The notes: a model not told the origin generated them from the sequence alone. A stretch of 64,000 bases of DNA from JBGPTK01 sp963797765 (GCA_963797765.1 CAWCQU010000003.1:744001-808000), one strand, 5' to 3'. Positions 25,246 to 34,723 are shown, numbered from the stretch's first letter. Numbers and translations: made by a program.

Positions 25246-26631
25246 ATGGCGCATCTCCTCGTTGTTGACGACGAAAAATCGATTTGCGAACTCCTCGAGA
25301 TTTCCTTTCGCAAGGAAGGGCATCGCGTCGAGGTGGCTAACTGTGGCGAGGCTGCCAAACGCCGCCTGGAATCGCAAATCTTCGACATCGTCATTTCCGA
25401 TATTCGCATGCCCGATATGTCCGGGGTCGATCTGCTCCGCTATTGCAAGGAGATTTCGCCGGCCACCGTATTTATTCTGATCACGGGCGTGCCTACCATC
25501 ACCACCGCCGTCGATGCTCTCAATTTCGGTGCCGATCGCTACGTCATCAAAGGCGATAAGCTAATCGACGAACTCCGTCCCGCTGTCCACCAGGTAGCCG
25601 AACTCCTGAAACTGAAAAAAGAAGCAGGTGTTCTACGCCGTGAAGTGCGCCGCCTCACCGGCCTTGACGGCATTATCGGCACCAGCTCGAAGATGCGCGC
25701 GATTTTCGAACTGATTCAAACCGTCGCCCCACAATCAAGCCGCGTGCTGATCACGGGCGAAAGCGGCACCGGAAAAGAATTAGTCGCCCGCGCGTTGCAT
25801 GAAAACAGCGCCCGTTCCAAAACGCCTTTCGTCACCATCAATTGCGGCGCCTTTCCGGAAACGCTGCTCGAATCGGAATTGTTCGGGTACATGAAGGGCG
25901 CCTTCACCGGAGCCAATGAAAATCGCCATGGCCTCTTCCAGGCCGCCGACGGTGGCACCCTGTTCATGGACGAGATTGGCAACATGTCGCCCACCATGCA
26001 GGTGAAGCTCTACCGGGTGCTGCAAGAAGGAAAAGTCCGGCCCATCGGCAGCAACGAAGAATCGAATGTGGATGTCCGCGTAATCACTGCCACCAATAAG
26101 GATCTCGAAAAAGAAATTGCCGAAGGCCGTTTCCGCGAGGACCTCTATTATCGCCTCAGCGTGATTCCAATTCATCTTCCGCCGTTGCGCGATCGCCGCG
26201 ACGACATTCCTTTGCTGGCGCGTGCTTTCCTCGATCGTTACCGCCAATCCATGGGCAAAAATCTCGAAGGCATCGAGCCCAAAGCGATGGAACGCCTGGA
26301 AGCCTATGAATGGCCGGGCAACGTCCGCGAGCTCGAGAATACAATCGAACGCGCCGTCGCATTGGCCAATTCGCGCTTCATCACCGTTGAAGGCCTGCCC
26401 GACCGGATTACCCTGTATTATCAAACTCACTTCGCCAGCCTGTCCATCCCCGAACGTCCCGTTTTGATACCCGAGGGCGGCATTGACCTGGAAACACACA
26501 TTCGTGACACGGAACGCGCCTACCTGCTCGCGGCGCTCGAATGTTCTGCAGGCGTGCGCATACGAGCCGCGAACTTGCTGAAAATGAGCTACCGTTCCTT
26601 CCGCCATTACGCCAAGAAATACGGCGTCTAG
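25246..26631 (+). CDS. pilR: PilR-like sigma-54-dependent response regulator
   Basis: 461 residues from ATG 25246, seven bases after pilS. Receiver with D52 (IVISDIRMPDMSG), AAA+ domain with Walker A GESGTGKE, intact GAFTGA loop, Walker B GGTLFMDEIGN, and a C-terminal Fis-type helix-turn-helix (RIRAANLLKMSYRSFRHYAKK). PilR activates pilin transcription from RpoN promoters. Two pilin genes with -24/-12 promoters follow directly, which strongly supports the assignment. Confidence 0.93.
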   Translation: MAHLLVVDDEKSICELLEISFRKEGHRVEVANCGEAAKRRLESQIFDIVISDIRMPDMSGVDLLRYCKEISPATVFILITGVPTITTAVDALNFGADRYVIKGDKLIDELRPAVHQVAELLKLKKEAGVLRREVRRLTGLDGIIGTSSKMRAIFELIQTVAPQSSRVLITGESGTGKELVARALHENSARSKTPFVTINCGAFPETLLESELFGYMKGAFTGANENRHGLFQAADGGTLFMDEIGNMSPTMQVKLYRVLQEGKVRPIGSNEESNVDVRVITATNKDLEKEIAEGRFREDLYYRLSVIPIHLPPLRDRRDDIPLLARAFLDRYRQSMGKNLEGIEPKAMERLEAYEWPGNVRELENTIERAVALANSRFITVEGLPDRITLYYQTHFASLSIPERPVLIPEGGIDLETHIRDTERAYLLAALECSAGVRIRAANLLKMSYRSFRHYAKKYGV

Positions 26632-26876
26632 CTAATGTCGACGGATAAAGTCTCTCTCGTTAACTTTCTCCCCATCGAGCTTTTATGATGTCTTGCCGTT
26701 AGAACCACGAATTTGCGCGTCGGAATTGGTCCATGGCCGCCGCCGCCTTTTGTTACTTCCTCCCCGGCTCGGGGCCCCGTAAGTCGGTGGTACTCTTCCC
26801 GTTTCGGGACTGACCCCAATTGGCTATAAATAAATCACTTATCGAGATGTTGACCCATTGGAACTACGGCCAAGTT

Positions 26877-26891
26877 TGGCGCTCCGCTTGC
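26877..26891 (+). promoter_or_regulatory. sigma-54 promoter of the first pilin gene
   Basis: TGGCGCTCCGCTTGC: -24 GG and -12 GC with the required 10-base spacing, 66 bases before the pilin GTG and 246 bases after pilR. It matches TGGCACG-N4-TTGC at the core bases. The 245 bases upstream of it (from 26632) leave room for PilR sites. Confidence 0.8.
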
Positions 26892-26956
26892 CTGTATTTC
26901 GAACGGGTAATGGGATCTTCCAAAGGGTCGAGCCCATGCTCTGGAGAGGTGCGGCA

Positions 26957-27502
26957 GTGAAGCGAGCTTCAAAAGGTTTCACATTGATTGAGCTCGTGAT
27001 GGTGGTGATGATCATCATGATCATCGCGGCCCTCTCGATCCCGAATCTAATTCGCTCACGGTTAGCAGCCAATGAAGCCTCAGGTGTGGGATCACTTCGC
27101 AGTATCACCTCGGCGACGATGGTCTATTCATCGACTTACGGCAATGGGTTCCCCCCAACCCTCGGAGTTGCTGGCGGTCCCACGGGGGCCACACAACCTT
27201 CCTGTGACCAGGCGCTTCTGATTGATTCCGTCCTTTCCGGTGGCGGTGGCGCTGCTGATAACTCTCAAAAAAGCGGATACAAATTCAACTACTTCGCGAT
27301 CGTTCCCATCACCAACAAACCAGCGGGATGTGGCAACGCCGGTTCTAACTCCTTCGTTATCAATGCAGTACCAGTAACTCCAGGTATGACCGGCCAGCGA
27401 TCTTTCTGCACGGACGAGACCGGAATTATCCGCTCGGACGTCACCGGCACGGCCAATCCCTCGACCCTCGCTTCCTGCTCAGCACTCCCCTCCTTGCAAT
27501 AA
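26957..27502 (+). CDS. pilA: type IV-a major pilin-like protein
   Basis: 181 residues from GTG 26957, which follows GGAGAGG by seven bases. Short class-III leader MKRASKG, prepilin cleavage before FTLIELVMVVMI with Glu5, then the hydrophobic N-terminal helix. The globular part has Cys residues near the end (CTDETGII ... CSALPSLQ) that may form the D-loop disulphide. Processed by PilD and assembled by PilB/PilC. The next gene is a close paralogue (shared VYSSTYGNGFPP, SGQ/TGQRSFCTDE). Upstream in-frame starts lie before the ribosome site and are rejected. Confidence 0.92.
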   Translation: MKRASKGFTLIELVMVVMIIMIIAALSIPNLIRSRLAANEASGVGSLRSITSATMVYSSTYGNGFPPTLGVAGGPTGATQPSCDQALLIDSVLSGGGGAADNSQKSGYKFNYFAIVPITNKPAGCGNAGSNSFVINAVPVTPGMTGQRSFCTDETGIIRSDVTGTANPSTLASCSALPSLQ

Positions 27503-27752
27503 TTCATCATTAAATCTACAATATTATTTTGGAATGGCGTGGCCACACTTGGTTATCGACTGCCCGAGCTTGTGGGTCCAGATGTGGCAATTTGATAAGA
27601 CACAATTTGTCATGAATAGGCTTCTCGGGAAGGGTCGGCAAGTTGCAAGATTGGCCAGTCGCCAATCGCAATGCTCCAGAGTATTCGTAAATCGCTAATT
27701 GCACTAGTTTTATCGTATATGGGTTGATCAGTACCAGGACCCAGATTTGATT

Positions 27753-27767
27753 TGGACTCGTACTTGC
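27753..27767 (+). promoter_or_regulatory. sigma-54 promoter of the second pilin gene
   Basis: TGGACTCGTACTTGC, with GG-N10-GC spacing, lies 81 bases before the second pilin ATG. Slightly weaker than the 26877 site at the -24 element. The rest of 27503-27847 contains no gene that I can see. Confidence 0.7.
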
Positions 27768-27847
27768 AGTTAGGTATTGCGGCACCCGCTACCGGAACCG
27801 AAGCGTCGGACTGAGGTTCCAGCCAAATTTTGAAGGAGACTAACGAG

Positions 27848-28403
27848 ATGATGATTAAGAAACAAAAAGGTTTCTCTTTGATCGAGCTTTTGATCGTGGT
27901 CGCGATCATCCTGATTATCGCTGCCATTGCTATTCCGAACCTCCTGCGGTCGAAGATGGCTGCCAACGAGGCTTCGGCGGTCGGTTCGCTCCGCACCATC
28001 ACCACCGCGTCGGTCACCTATTCCTCGACGTACGGCAACGGCTTCCCCCCCAGCCTCGGCTCGGCGGGCGGAGCTGCTGGTCTTACGATTGCAGACTGCG
28101 ACGACGCCTTGCTGGTTGACAGCGTTTTGTCCGGCGGCGGCGGCACGGTAAACACGAGCCAAAAGAGCGGCTATTCGTTCACCTATACTCCGATCAATCC
28201 AAACTGCGGCCGCGGCCAATGGTTGCGCTGCTGCGGGTCCGGGTGCGAATGACTTCGTCGTGAACGCGGTTCCTATAACCCTGGGTTCTTCCGGGCAGCG
28301 TTCCTTCTGCACCGATGAATCAGGCGTTATCCGGTTTGATTCGACTGGCGCCGCGGCACCAGTAACGGAAGCCGCTTGCGCAGCTTTGACAGCCCTGCAA
28401 TAA
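27848..28403 (+). CDS. second type IV pilin paralogue, frameshifted
   Basis: Starts at ATG 27848 after AAGGAG; leader MMIKKQKG, then FSLIELLIVVAIILIIAAIA. The frame ends at 28252, but the missing C-terminus (NDFVVNAVPITLGSSGQRSF ... EAACAALTALQ) continues one base out of frame to the TAA at 28401-28403 and matches the intact neighbour pilin closely. The total of 556 bases is one more than a multiple of three. The extra base lies within the GC run GCGGCCGCGGCC near 28208-28218. Either a sequence error or a real slippage mutation. Own sigma-54 promoter and terminator. Confidence 0.85.
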
Positions 28404-28427
28404 GAATGGCCCTCAATCCCCCCAAAG

Positions 28428-28459
28428 AGAGGAGGAAGCGAAAGCTTCCTCCTCTTTTT
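28428..28459 (+). terminator. rho-independent terminator after the second pilin
   Basis: Perfect 12-bp stem AGAGGAGGAAGC / GCTTCCTCCTCT with a GAAA tetraloop, followed by TTTT. Very strong. Confidence 0.92.
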
Positions 28460-28640
28460 GCTTTTACGGCCTCCATCCGGTTTTCGCCCTGCTTAGAAAG
28501 CGCAGTCTCCCAAGTTGGCGTCAGCGTAAGGAATCGAGCCAGCGTACCGATTGGCGCAAAGGCACCGAATCTCCGGCCCGACACTGTCATCGAAATCAAG
28601 GAAATTTTGCGCCCCTCCGCCAATGGCGCATCCTTCTTCC

Positions 28641-28649
28641 TGCTACACT
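28641..28649 (+). promoter_or_regulatory. extended -10 element just before lolA
   Basis: TGCTACACT (extended -10 form TGN-TACACT) ends seven bases before the lolA ATG, so transcription would begin at or next to the start codon. No clear -35. The space from the terminator to here holds no gene. Confidence 0.4.
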
Positions 28650-28656
28650 CAAATCG

Positions 28657-29361
28657 ATGAATCGAATGTTTCTCTTTGCGTGCGCCCTCCTGGCCTCACT
28701 CGCTCCTGCATTGCCGGCGCAAGACCTCCAATCCATCGTCCGCGCTGTGGAAGCGCGTTATCAGCACGCATCCACCCTCGAAGCCGTTTTCCTCCAGCGT
28801 TTCAGCGACGGCCAACAGGGAATTCGGGTGGAATCCGGGCGCGTCTATTTTTCCCGTCCCGGCCGAATGCGTTGGGAGTATGAATCTCCCGAAACAAAAT
28901 TATTTCTGGTGGATGGGAAAAACGTCTGGTTCTATGTTCCCGCGGACCGCACCGTCAGCCGCGCGACGGTAAAACAAAGTTCCGATTGGCGCACTCCTTT
29001 CGCTTTACTCACTGGGAAAGTCCATCTCAACCGCCTGTGCGGCCGTCTCGAATTGGCTGCTCCTTCTGGCGCGCCTGCCAACGATCGCCCAACCGAGCAG
29101 GGAAATATTGTGCTCCACTGCTTGCCTCCAAAACATGACGCTGCAAATAATGCTGATTTTTTCCCGGAGATCCTATTCGAAATAGATTCCCAAAATCGGC
29201 TGGCGCGGATCGTAATCCGCGAACCTGGCCACATTGAAACTGAATTTCGATTCGGCAATTGGCAGGCCGATATTCCAATCCCGGAATCGAAATTCCATTT
29301 CGAGCCTCCCTCTGGCGTCACCATCGTCAATCAAGCGGACCTTGCCGGCGCCCCTCGTTAG
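28657..29361 (+). CDS. lolA: outer-membrane lipoprotein carrier protein LolA-like
   Basis: 234 residues. Signal peptide MNRMFLFACALLASLAPALP, then the LolA half-barrel with YQHASTLEAVFLQRFSDGQQ, GRVYFSRPGRMRWEYESPE and LFLVDGKNVWFYVP, a hallmark string. LolA shuttles lipoproteins across the periplasm to LolB. The predicted -10 box and absence of a ribosome site suggest a leaderless mRNA. It is embedded between two pilus modules, an unusual place, but lies after a terminator and so is probably a separate unit. Confidence 0.88.
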   Translation: MNRMFLFACALLASLAPALPAQDLQSIVRAVEARYQHASTLEAVFLQRFSDGQQGIRVESGRVYFSRPGRMRWEYESPETKLFLVDGKNVWFYVPADRTVSRATVKQSSDWRTPFALLTGKVHLNRLCGRLELAAPSGAPANDRPTEQGNIVLHCLPPKHDAANNADFFPEILFEIDSQNRLARIVIREPGHIETEFRFGNWQADIPIPESKFHFEPPSGVTIVNQADLAGAPR

Positions 29362-29615
29362 GCATTCCTGCGGAAAAGGGAACTGAAAACACGGCACAAT
29401 CCGCCCCTTCCTGGAGAGCGTTCGCCCGGGGTTGTTTCACCTTGGATCGTAGCGTACTGCCGTTTCACACCGGCCCATTCGGACCACTAAGTCCCCAACT
29501 GTGAATGGATTGGGTTCCTCCTGCGAAATCGTTGCCGTCGAGTCTCTTTTGTGCATCTCAGCTTGTGCTACACTTTATTTGGTACGCCTCTATCGATTAA
29601 GGTGGCCCACTCCCA

Positions 29616-30824
29616 ATGGCGGAATTTGTCTGCAAGGTGGCGGACTCCACCGGCCGCATTCTTCAGCAGGTGGAGACAGCCAAATCCGAAGCGGAGGCGA
29701 AGCAGAAGCTCGCTGAACGGGGCCTATTCGTCTATTCCGTTCACTCTCATGCAGGGGTGTTTTCCGAGCTTAGCGGTAACCGCGGGAAAAGCTCCATGCG
29801 CCCCACGGACTTCCTTATTTTCAATCAGCAGTTCAACACCCTGATTAAGGCGGGCCTGCCCATCCTTACTGCTCTTGACCTGCTCGCTGAGCGTGCTGCT
29901 GCTGTCCGTCTTAGGCCCGCACTGATGGAGGTGCGCCAGCGGGTCCGCGATGGTTCGTTGCTCTCGGAAGCCCTCATCGCACAGGGTATTTTCCCCGGCG
30001 TGTACTGCACCTGCATCATGGCCGGAGAAAAAAGCGGCAACCTCACTGGTGTACTTGAACAATATATTGCCTATCAACGGGTCAGCAGCGGTTTCCGGAA
30101 TCGGTTGCGCACAATTCTAATTTATCCCTCGATTCTGGTGGTGACCATGACGTTGGTTCTGTCTTACCTGGTCACTTTTGCGATCCCCAAGTTCGCTGAG
30201 CTTTATACGGAACTGAATACCAAGTTGCCGGCCATTACTCAATTTGTTCTCGCTGTTTCGCTGCCAGTCCGCAACTACATCTTTTATATCGTCGGCTTGG
30301 TCGCACTGGCTGCTGTATTGCTCTACCTCTGGACGCGTTCCGACGCGGGCGGACTGGCTATGGACCGCTTGAAGCCACGTCTGCCGCTGATTGGCGATGT
30401 CTGGATTAAGGCGCAGGTAGCTCAATTTGTGCGAACTCTTTCTACGCTCCTCGCCGGGGGCACGCCGCTCGTTGCCGCGCTTGAAACATCTTCCGACGCA
30501 CTAACCAGCAAGATGATGTCTGCCGGCGTCCGCACGGCGGCCGAACGGGTACGTGAAGGACAAGCACTTTCTTCCAGCCTCAAGGCTTCCGGCCTAATTC
30601 CGGATATGGCTCTGGAAATGATCGAAGTGGGTGAGGCTTCCGGCGCCCTGGCAGCAATGCTGACCAGCGTTGCGGAGTTTTACGAAGAGGAGGTGAATCT
30701 CCGTCTGACGAATCTACTCACCTGGGTCGAGCCGGCCATCCTGATTATTATGGCCTGCGTGGTGGCCTTTATCGTGATCGCGCTTTACCTGCCGATGTTT
30801 TCTCTCAACATGGGAGGCGGATAG
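29616..30824 (+). CDS. type II secretion / type IV pilus platform protein, GspF/PilC-like (second copy)
   Basis: 402 residues with two GspF domains: FLIFNQQFNTLIKAGLPILT, GIFPGVYCTCIMAGEKSGNL, a hydrophobic middle, and the second repeat FVRTLSTLLAGGTPLVAALE; the C-terminal helix is WVEPAILIIMACVVAFIVIA. A diverged paralogue of the PilC at 22.1 kb. It begins the second assembly module and is 13 bases from the GspE-like gene. A TACACT -10 box lies at 29569-29574. Inner-membrane platform for a distinct pilus or secretion apparatus. Confidence 0.9.
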   Translation: MAEFVCKVADSTGRILQQVETAKSEAEAKQKLAERGLFVYSVHSHAGVFSELSGNRGKSSMRPTDFLIFNQQFNTLIKAGLPILTALDLLAERAAAVRLRPALMEVRQRVRDGSLLSEALIAQGIFPGVYCTCIMAGEKSGNLTGVLEQYIAYQRVSSGFRNRLRTILIYPSILVVTMTLVLSYLVTFAIPKFAELYTELNTKLPAITQFVLAVSLPVRNYIFYIVGLVALAAVLLYLWTRSDAGGLAMDRLKPRLPLIGDVWIKAQVAQFVRTLSTLLAGGTPLVAALETSSDALTSKMMSAGVRTAAERVREGQALSSSLKASGLIPDMALEMIEVGEASGALAAMLTSVAEFYEEEVNLRLTNLLTWVEPAILIIMACVVAFIVIALYLPMFSLNMGGG

Positions 30825-30837
30825 TCGTCTTTTTGCT

Positions 30838-32472
30838 ATGTCTACCATCAACAAAAACATGAATATTCATCCGGAAAGCGCTCCGAACGAAAACGACGAG
30901 GTGGAGCGCACACGGCGGCTGGCCGAGCGCTATCGCTGTCCCTTCATCGATCTTCGCGAGCAGCGCATTAATCCGGAACTCTTCCGCAGCATCCCGGCTG
31001 AGCTTATGTTCCGTTACAACTTTGTGCCTCTGGAAGCGCAGAGCAATTCCCTCGCTATCGTTGTCGCCGACCCCAGCCAGTTATTGCAGACCGATGAACT
31101 GGCGGGCCTTCTCGGGAAGAAGTTAATCATCAACGTCGCCACCGGTTCGCAGATTGGCGATCTGCTGAAACGCACTGAACAATCGCAACGCGTTCTCGAC
31201 CAGGCCACCGAAGGGTTCACGCTCCAGGTGGTCACCGATGAGGAGACCGAAGAAACCATATCCATGGACAAACTGACGCGCGATTCGGGTGTAAACCCGG
31301 TCGTTCGCCTGGTGGATACGGTCATCTATACCGCTCTCGAACGCCGCGCCAGTGACATCCACATCGAAACCCGCACCAACGAGGTGGCGGTAAAATACCG
31401 CATTGACGGCATCCTACAATACGCCATGCAGCCCCTCGATAAAGAGTGGCACAACACTATTCTTTCCCGCATCAAGGTGATGAGCGAACTGGACATTGCC
31501 GAGCGCCGCGTGCCGCAGGACGGCCGTTTCCGCGTTCGCTACAAAGGCCGCTTCATCGATTTCCGCGTTTCCATCATGCCTTCAATTAACGGCGAAGATG
31601 CCGTATTGCGCGTCCTGGACAAGGAAACTCTCAGCGAGAAATTCCGGAACCTCACTCTGGATGTCGTCGGCTTCGAAGAAGAGGAAATGCGCAAGTTCCG
31701 GCGTTATATTCGCGAACCCTACGGCATGGTGCTGGTCACCGGCCCCACCGGTTCCGGCAAGACCACTACGCTGTACGCTGCCATCAACGAGATCAAAACC
31801 GATGAAGACAAGATCATCACCATCGAAGATCCCGTGGAATACCAGGTTCGCGGCATCACCCAGATTCCAGTCAACGAGAAAAAAGGTCTTACCTTTGCCC
31901 GCGGATTGCGCTCCATTTTGCGCCACGATCCCGACAAAATCATGGTCGGCGAAATTCGCGACCAGGAAACGGCGCAAATTGCGATTCAATCGGCGCTCAC
32001 CGGCCACCTTGTTTTCACCACCGTTCACGCCAATAACGTCACCGATGTGATTGGCCGCTTCATCAACATGGGTGTCGAGCCTTACAATTTCGTTTCCGCG
32101 CTCAATTGCATTCTGGCCCAGCGGCTGGTTCGCGTCATTTGCGAAAATTGCAAACATCAGGCGCCTTATTCGGAAGATTCGCTTCGTGAATCGGGCCTCG
32201 ATCCGGCGGCGTGGCGCAGCGTCTCCATTTTTGAAGGCGCCGGATGCCTGGAGTGTTCCGGCACAGGCTATCGCGGGCGGACGGCCATCTCCGAGCTGCT
32301 TGATCTTTCCGACCGTATTCGTGAGATGATTATTAATCGTCGGCCCACATCGGAAATAAAACGTGTCGCGCGCGAGGAAGGGATGCTCTTTCTCCGTGAT
32401 TCTGGATTAGCCAAAGTTCGGGCGGGTATAACCACCTTGCGCGAAATCAATAAGGTGACCTTCGTTGAGTAG
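30838..32472 (+). CDS. GspE/PilB-like assembly ATPase (second copy)
   Basis: 544 residues. A MshEN-like N-terminal domain (RYRCPFIDLREQRINPELFR) followed by the ATPase core: Walker A GPTGSGKTT, IITIEDPVEYQV, Walker B IMVGEIRDQETAQIA, His box TTVHANNV, and a C-terminal four-Cys site (CENCKHQ; CLECSGTGYRGR). Paralogue of pilB at 19.2 kb, about equally close to GspE of type II secretion. No retraction ATPase accompanies it. The downstream pilM-like gene overlaps its end by eight bases. Confidence 0.92.
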   Translation: MSTINKNMNIHPESAPNENDEVERTRRLAERYRCPFIDLREQRINPELFRSIPAELMFRYNFVPLEAQSNSLAIVVADPSQLLQTDELAGLLGKKLIINVATGSQIGDLLKRTEQSQRVLDQATEGFTLQVVTDEETEETISMDKLTRDSGVNPVVRLVDTVIYTALERRASDIHIETRTNEVAVKYRIDGILQYAMQPLDKEWHNTILSRIKVMSELDIAERRVPQDGRFRVRYKGRFIDFRVSIMPSINGEDAVLRVLDKETLSEKFRNLTLDVVGFEEEEMRKFRRYIREPYGMVLVTGPTGSGKTTTLYAAINEIKTDEDKIITIEDPVEYQVRGITQIPVNEKKGLTFARGLRSILRHDPDKIMVGEIRDQETAQIAIQSALTGHLVFTTVHANNVTDVIGRFINMGVEPYNFVSALNCILAQRLVRVICENCKHQAPYSEDSLRESGLDPAAWRSVSIFEGAGCLECSGTGYRGRTAISELLDLSDRIREMIINRRPTSEIKRVAREEGMLFLRDSGLAKVRAGITTLREINKVTFVE

Positions 32473-33445
32473 TCCTGCCAGCTTCGAGAGTAAACTCTCC
32501 AATTTCGGTCCGGTGCTCCGGTTCGGCAAATGGCTGGACGCCATGCCCCACCCATCGCTGGTCTGCGAAATTTCCACCAGTCATGTGGCGGCGGCGCAAT
32601 GGGGTCGAGGAGCGCTGGCGCTCGATGCTCATGGAGTAGAAGATCTGCCTCCCGGCGCCATTGTGCCCTCCGCTGTTGAGCCGAACATTAAGAACGGCGA
32701 AGCGGTTCGCTCGGCTCTTCGTAGCGTCGTCTCGCGAATGTCTACGCGCGGCGAGAAAATCGCTCTGCTGGTGCCGGATTCCGTGGTTCGCGTTTTCATT
32801 TTGCCCTTCGAAAGTTTTCCGCGCCGCGCGGATGAGGCAGTGCCGCTGCTTCGCTGGCGTTTGAAGAAAAGTGTGCCATTCGATGTGGAGGGAACCGTGG
32901 TTTCGTGGATGCGCCAAGCGGGCCGTTCCGGCAATCTGGAAATTCTTGCCTCTCTGGCGCGCCGGGAAATCCTTCACGAATATGAGGCGATTGTCCAGAG
33001 CGCGGGGATGGAGACGGGCGTGGTGCTTAGTTCCACTCTGGCTACGCTGCCCCTCCTGGAGGAACAGGGATCCACTCTTCTTGCCCGGCTGACGGATACA
33101 AGTTTGACCACCGCGATCGTTTTCGGCGGCACCATTTGTGTCTACCGCACCAACGATGTTTCCGTCGCCGCCGATCAATATGTTCCGCAGGCCCTGCTCG
33201 ACGAGATTTTTCCCGCGGTAGCCTACTTTCAAGACACTTGGGGCGGTACGGTGGACCGGGTTCGGCTTGCCGGATTTGGTGATCGCACACCCGAATTTCG
33301 CCAGGCGGTACAAAATGAGTTAGGCTGTGCGGTGATGCCTCTCGCCTCGGGATCGGTCGGGGCGGAAATCCCTAACGAAGTGGTTTCCCTGGGGCATCAG
33401 CGGCTGGAAGGTTTGGTCGGTTGGGCACTGAACCGAGGAGCTTGA
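32465..33445 (+). CDS. pilM: PilM/GspL-like actin-fold assembly protein
   Basis: 326 residues from TTG 32465 (ATG 32543 is an alternative). Begins with an actin-like domain: PSLVCEISTSHVAAAQWGRG, LLVPDSVVRVFILPFESFP, LLRWRLKKSVPFDVEG. PilM forms a cytoplasmic ring that docks PilN. It starts eight bases inside the GspE-like gene, so translation is coupled. The order PilM-PilN-PilO-PilP is the usual alignment subcomplex. Low similarity among PilM homologues makes this a context-assisted call. Confidence 0.82.
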   Translation: MSSPASFESKLSNFGPVLRFGKWLDAMPHPSLVCEISTSHVAAAQWGRGALALDAHGVEDLPPGAIVPSAVEPNIKNGEAVRSALRSVVSRMSTRGEKIALLVPDSVVRVFILPFESFPRRADEAVPLLRWRLKKSVPFDVEGTVVSWMRQAGRSGNLEILASLARREILHEYEAIVQSAGMETGVVLSSTLATLPLLEEQGSTLLARLTDTSLTTAIVFGGTICVYRTNDVSVAADQYVPQALLDEIFPAVAYFQDTWGGTVDRVRLAGFGDRTPEFRQAVQNELGCAVMPLASGSVGAEIPNEVVSLGHQRLEGLVGWALNRGA

Positions 33446-33597
33446 GCGCCACATTTTCTAAATTTGCGATTATTGCCCTTGGGCGGGAAATTTCTGAAAC
33501 GCGGATGCCTTTCGATTTCGCCGTAGATTTGGTCGAGAAAATTTCGGTGAGAGAGTTTGCTCCGGGTCTGCAAGCGTTTGAAGCGTCCTAGTCAACT

Positions 33598-34164
33598 ATG
33601 AAAGTCCGTCTCAATCTCGCTACTGCGCCGCTCGAAAACAACCGGCGGTTTATAGCCGGCGCCAGCCTGCTCGGTATGATCGGTCTGGTCGCGTTCCTGG
33701 CCCTTTCCCTGCATACGATTTATACCTGGCGGGCGAATCGCGAAATTCGCGCCGAAATTTCCAACTACCAGAAAAATATTGCCATGCTGGAACAGCAGCA
33801 ATCGGCGCTGCGTTCCTACTTTCAACTTGCACAGACTCGCGAAGTCACCGAACGCGCCGCATTCCTGAATTCCCTGATTGACCAGCGCAGTTTTCCCTGG
33901 ACAAAAGTGTTCATGGACCTTGAGCATCTATTGCCAACAGGCGTCCGGGTGGTGACAATCGCCCCCACGATGCAACAAGGCGTGGTGCAGATAACGCTCG
34001 TCGTGGGGGCCGCGAACGATGAAGCGAAATTGAAATTCCTGAAGGCTCTGGAAGAATCAAAGGAATTCTCCGGAGTCGAACTGAAGCAGGAGCAACGTCC
34101 GTCCAAGTCGAATTCCCCGGATCAGGTGGTACTCGAACTGGTCGCCCGGTACCACACCACGTGA
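33598..34164 (+). CDS. pilN: PilN-like pilus assembly protein
   Basis: 188 residues. Starts with the short cytoplasmic peptide MKVRLNLATAPLENNRRF, which contains the conserved INLA-like motif that binds PilM, followed by one membrane helix (GASLLGMIGLVAFLALSLHT), a coiled-coil segment and a ferredoxin-like periplasmic domain (TGVRVVTIAPTMQQGVVQIT). Heterodimer with PilO. A 152-base gap to pilM holds no gene. Confidence 0.88.
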   Translation: MKVRLNLATAPLENNRRFIAGASLLGMIGLVAFLALSLHTIYTWRANREIRAEISNYQKNIAMLEQQQSALRSYFQLAQTREVTERAAFLNSLIDQRSFPWTKVFMDLEHLLPTGVRVVTIAPTMQQGVVQITLVVGAANDEAKLKFLKALEESKEFSGVELKQEQRPSKSNSPDQVVLELVARYHTT

Positions 34165-34177
34165 AGGCCGCCTATCA

Positions 34178-34723
34178 ATGAACGGAACTTCTCAAGTCTG
34201 GAAAAAATGGACGCGCTGGGGCCTGGTGATCCTGCTCCTGCTGGATATCGCCCTGGTCGTAATTGATCGGAGCGCGGCGCAAAGTGACGCTCAGCAGCAG
34301 CGCGATCAAGCCCGGCGCCTTCAGCAGCAGCAGGGCCTGCTCGCCAAGGATGTCGCGCGAGCAGATGCTATTCGTTCCCACGTTCCGGAACTCGGCGGAG
34401 AGGGTCAGCGCTTTTACCAGGACGAACTGCTTCCTGCCTCGCTGGGAACTTCCGCGGTCGTTGCCGATCTGGACGAATTAGCGGCGCACGCCGGCCTTCG
34501 GACCAGCGGCGTGCGATTTGAACAGAAACCCATCCCGAACCGCAGTGTCACCGAAGTTCAAATTGGCACGACGGTCGAAGGGAGTTACGCCAGCCTGATT
34601 CAGTTCATCAACGGGCTTGAACGCTCCAAGAATTTCTATCTTTTGGACAATCTTTCGCTGGCTTCCGCTGCTTCCGGCACGATTCGACTGAATCTAAGTT
34701 TGCGGACATATTTCCGGTCATAA
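34178..34723 (+). CDS. pilO: PilO-like pilus assembly protein
   Basis: 181 residues with one N-terminal membrane helix (WGLVILLLLDIALVVI), a Gln-rich coiled coil (QRDQARRLQQQQGLLAKD) and a periplasmic ferredoxin-like domain with SYASLIQFINGLERSKNFYL, a typical PilO/GspM string. Fourteen bases after pilN. Forms the inner-membrane alignment complex. Confidence 0.85.
   Translation: MNGTSQVWKKWTRWGLVILLLLDIALVVIDRSAAQSDAQQQRDQARRLQQQQGLLAKDVARADAIRSHVPELGGEGQRFYQDELLPASLGTSAVVADLDELAAHAGLRTSGVRFEQKPIPNRSVTEVQIGTTVEGSYASLIQFINGLERSKNFYLLDNLSLASAASGTIRLNLSLRTYFRS

Noticed and set aside
26632..26876. Possible riboswitch or small RNA between pilR and the first pilin
   Set aside because: There are G+C hairpins but no match to a riboswitch core I know (including c-di-GMP classes); the space is better explained as an activator-binding region for the sigma-54 promoter.
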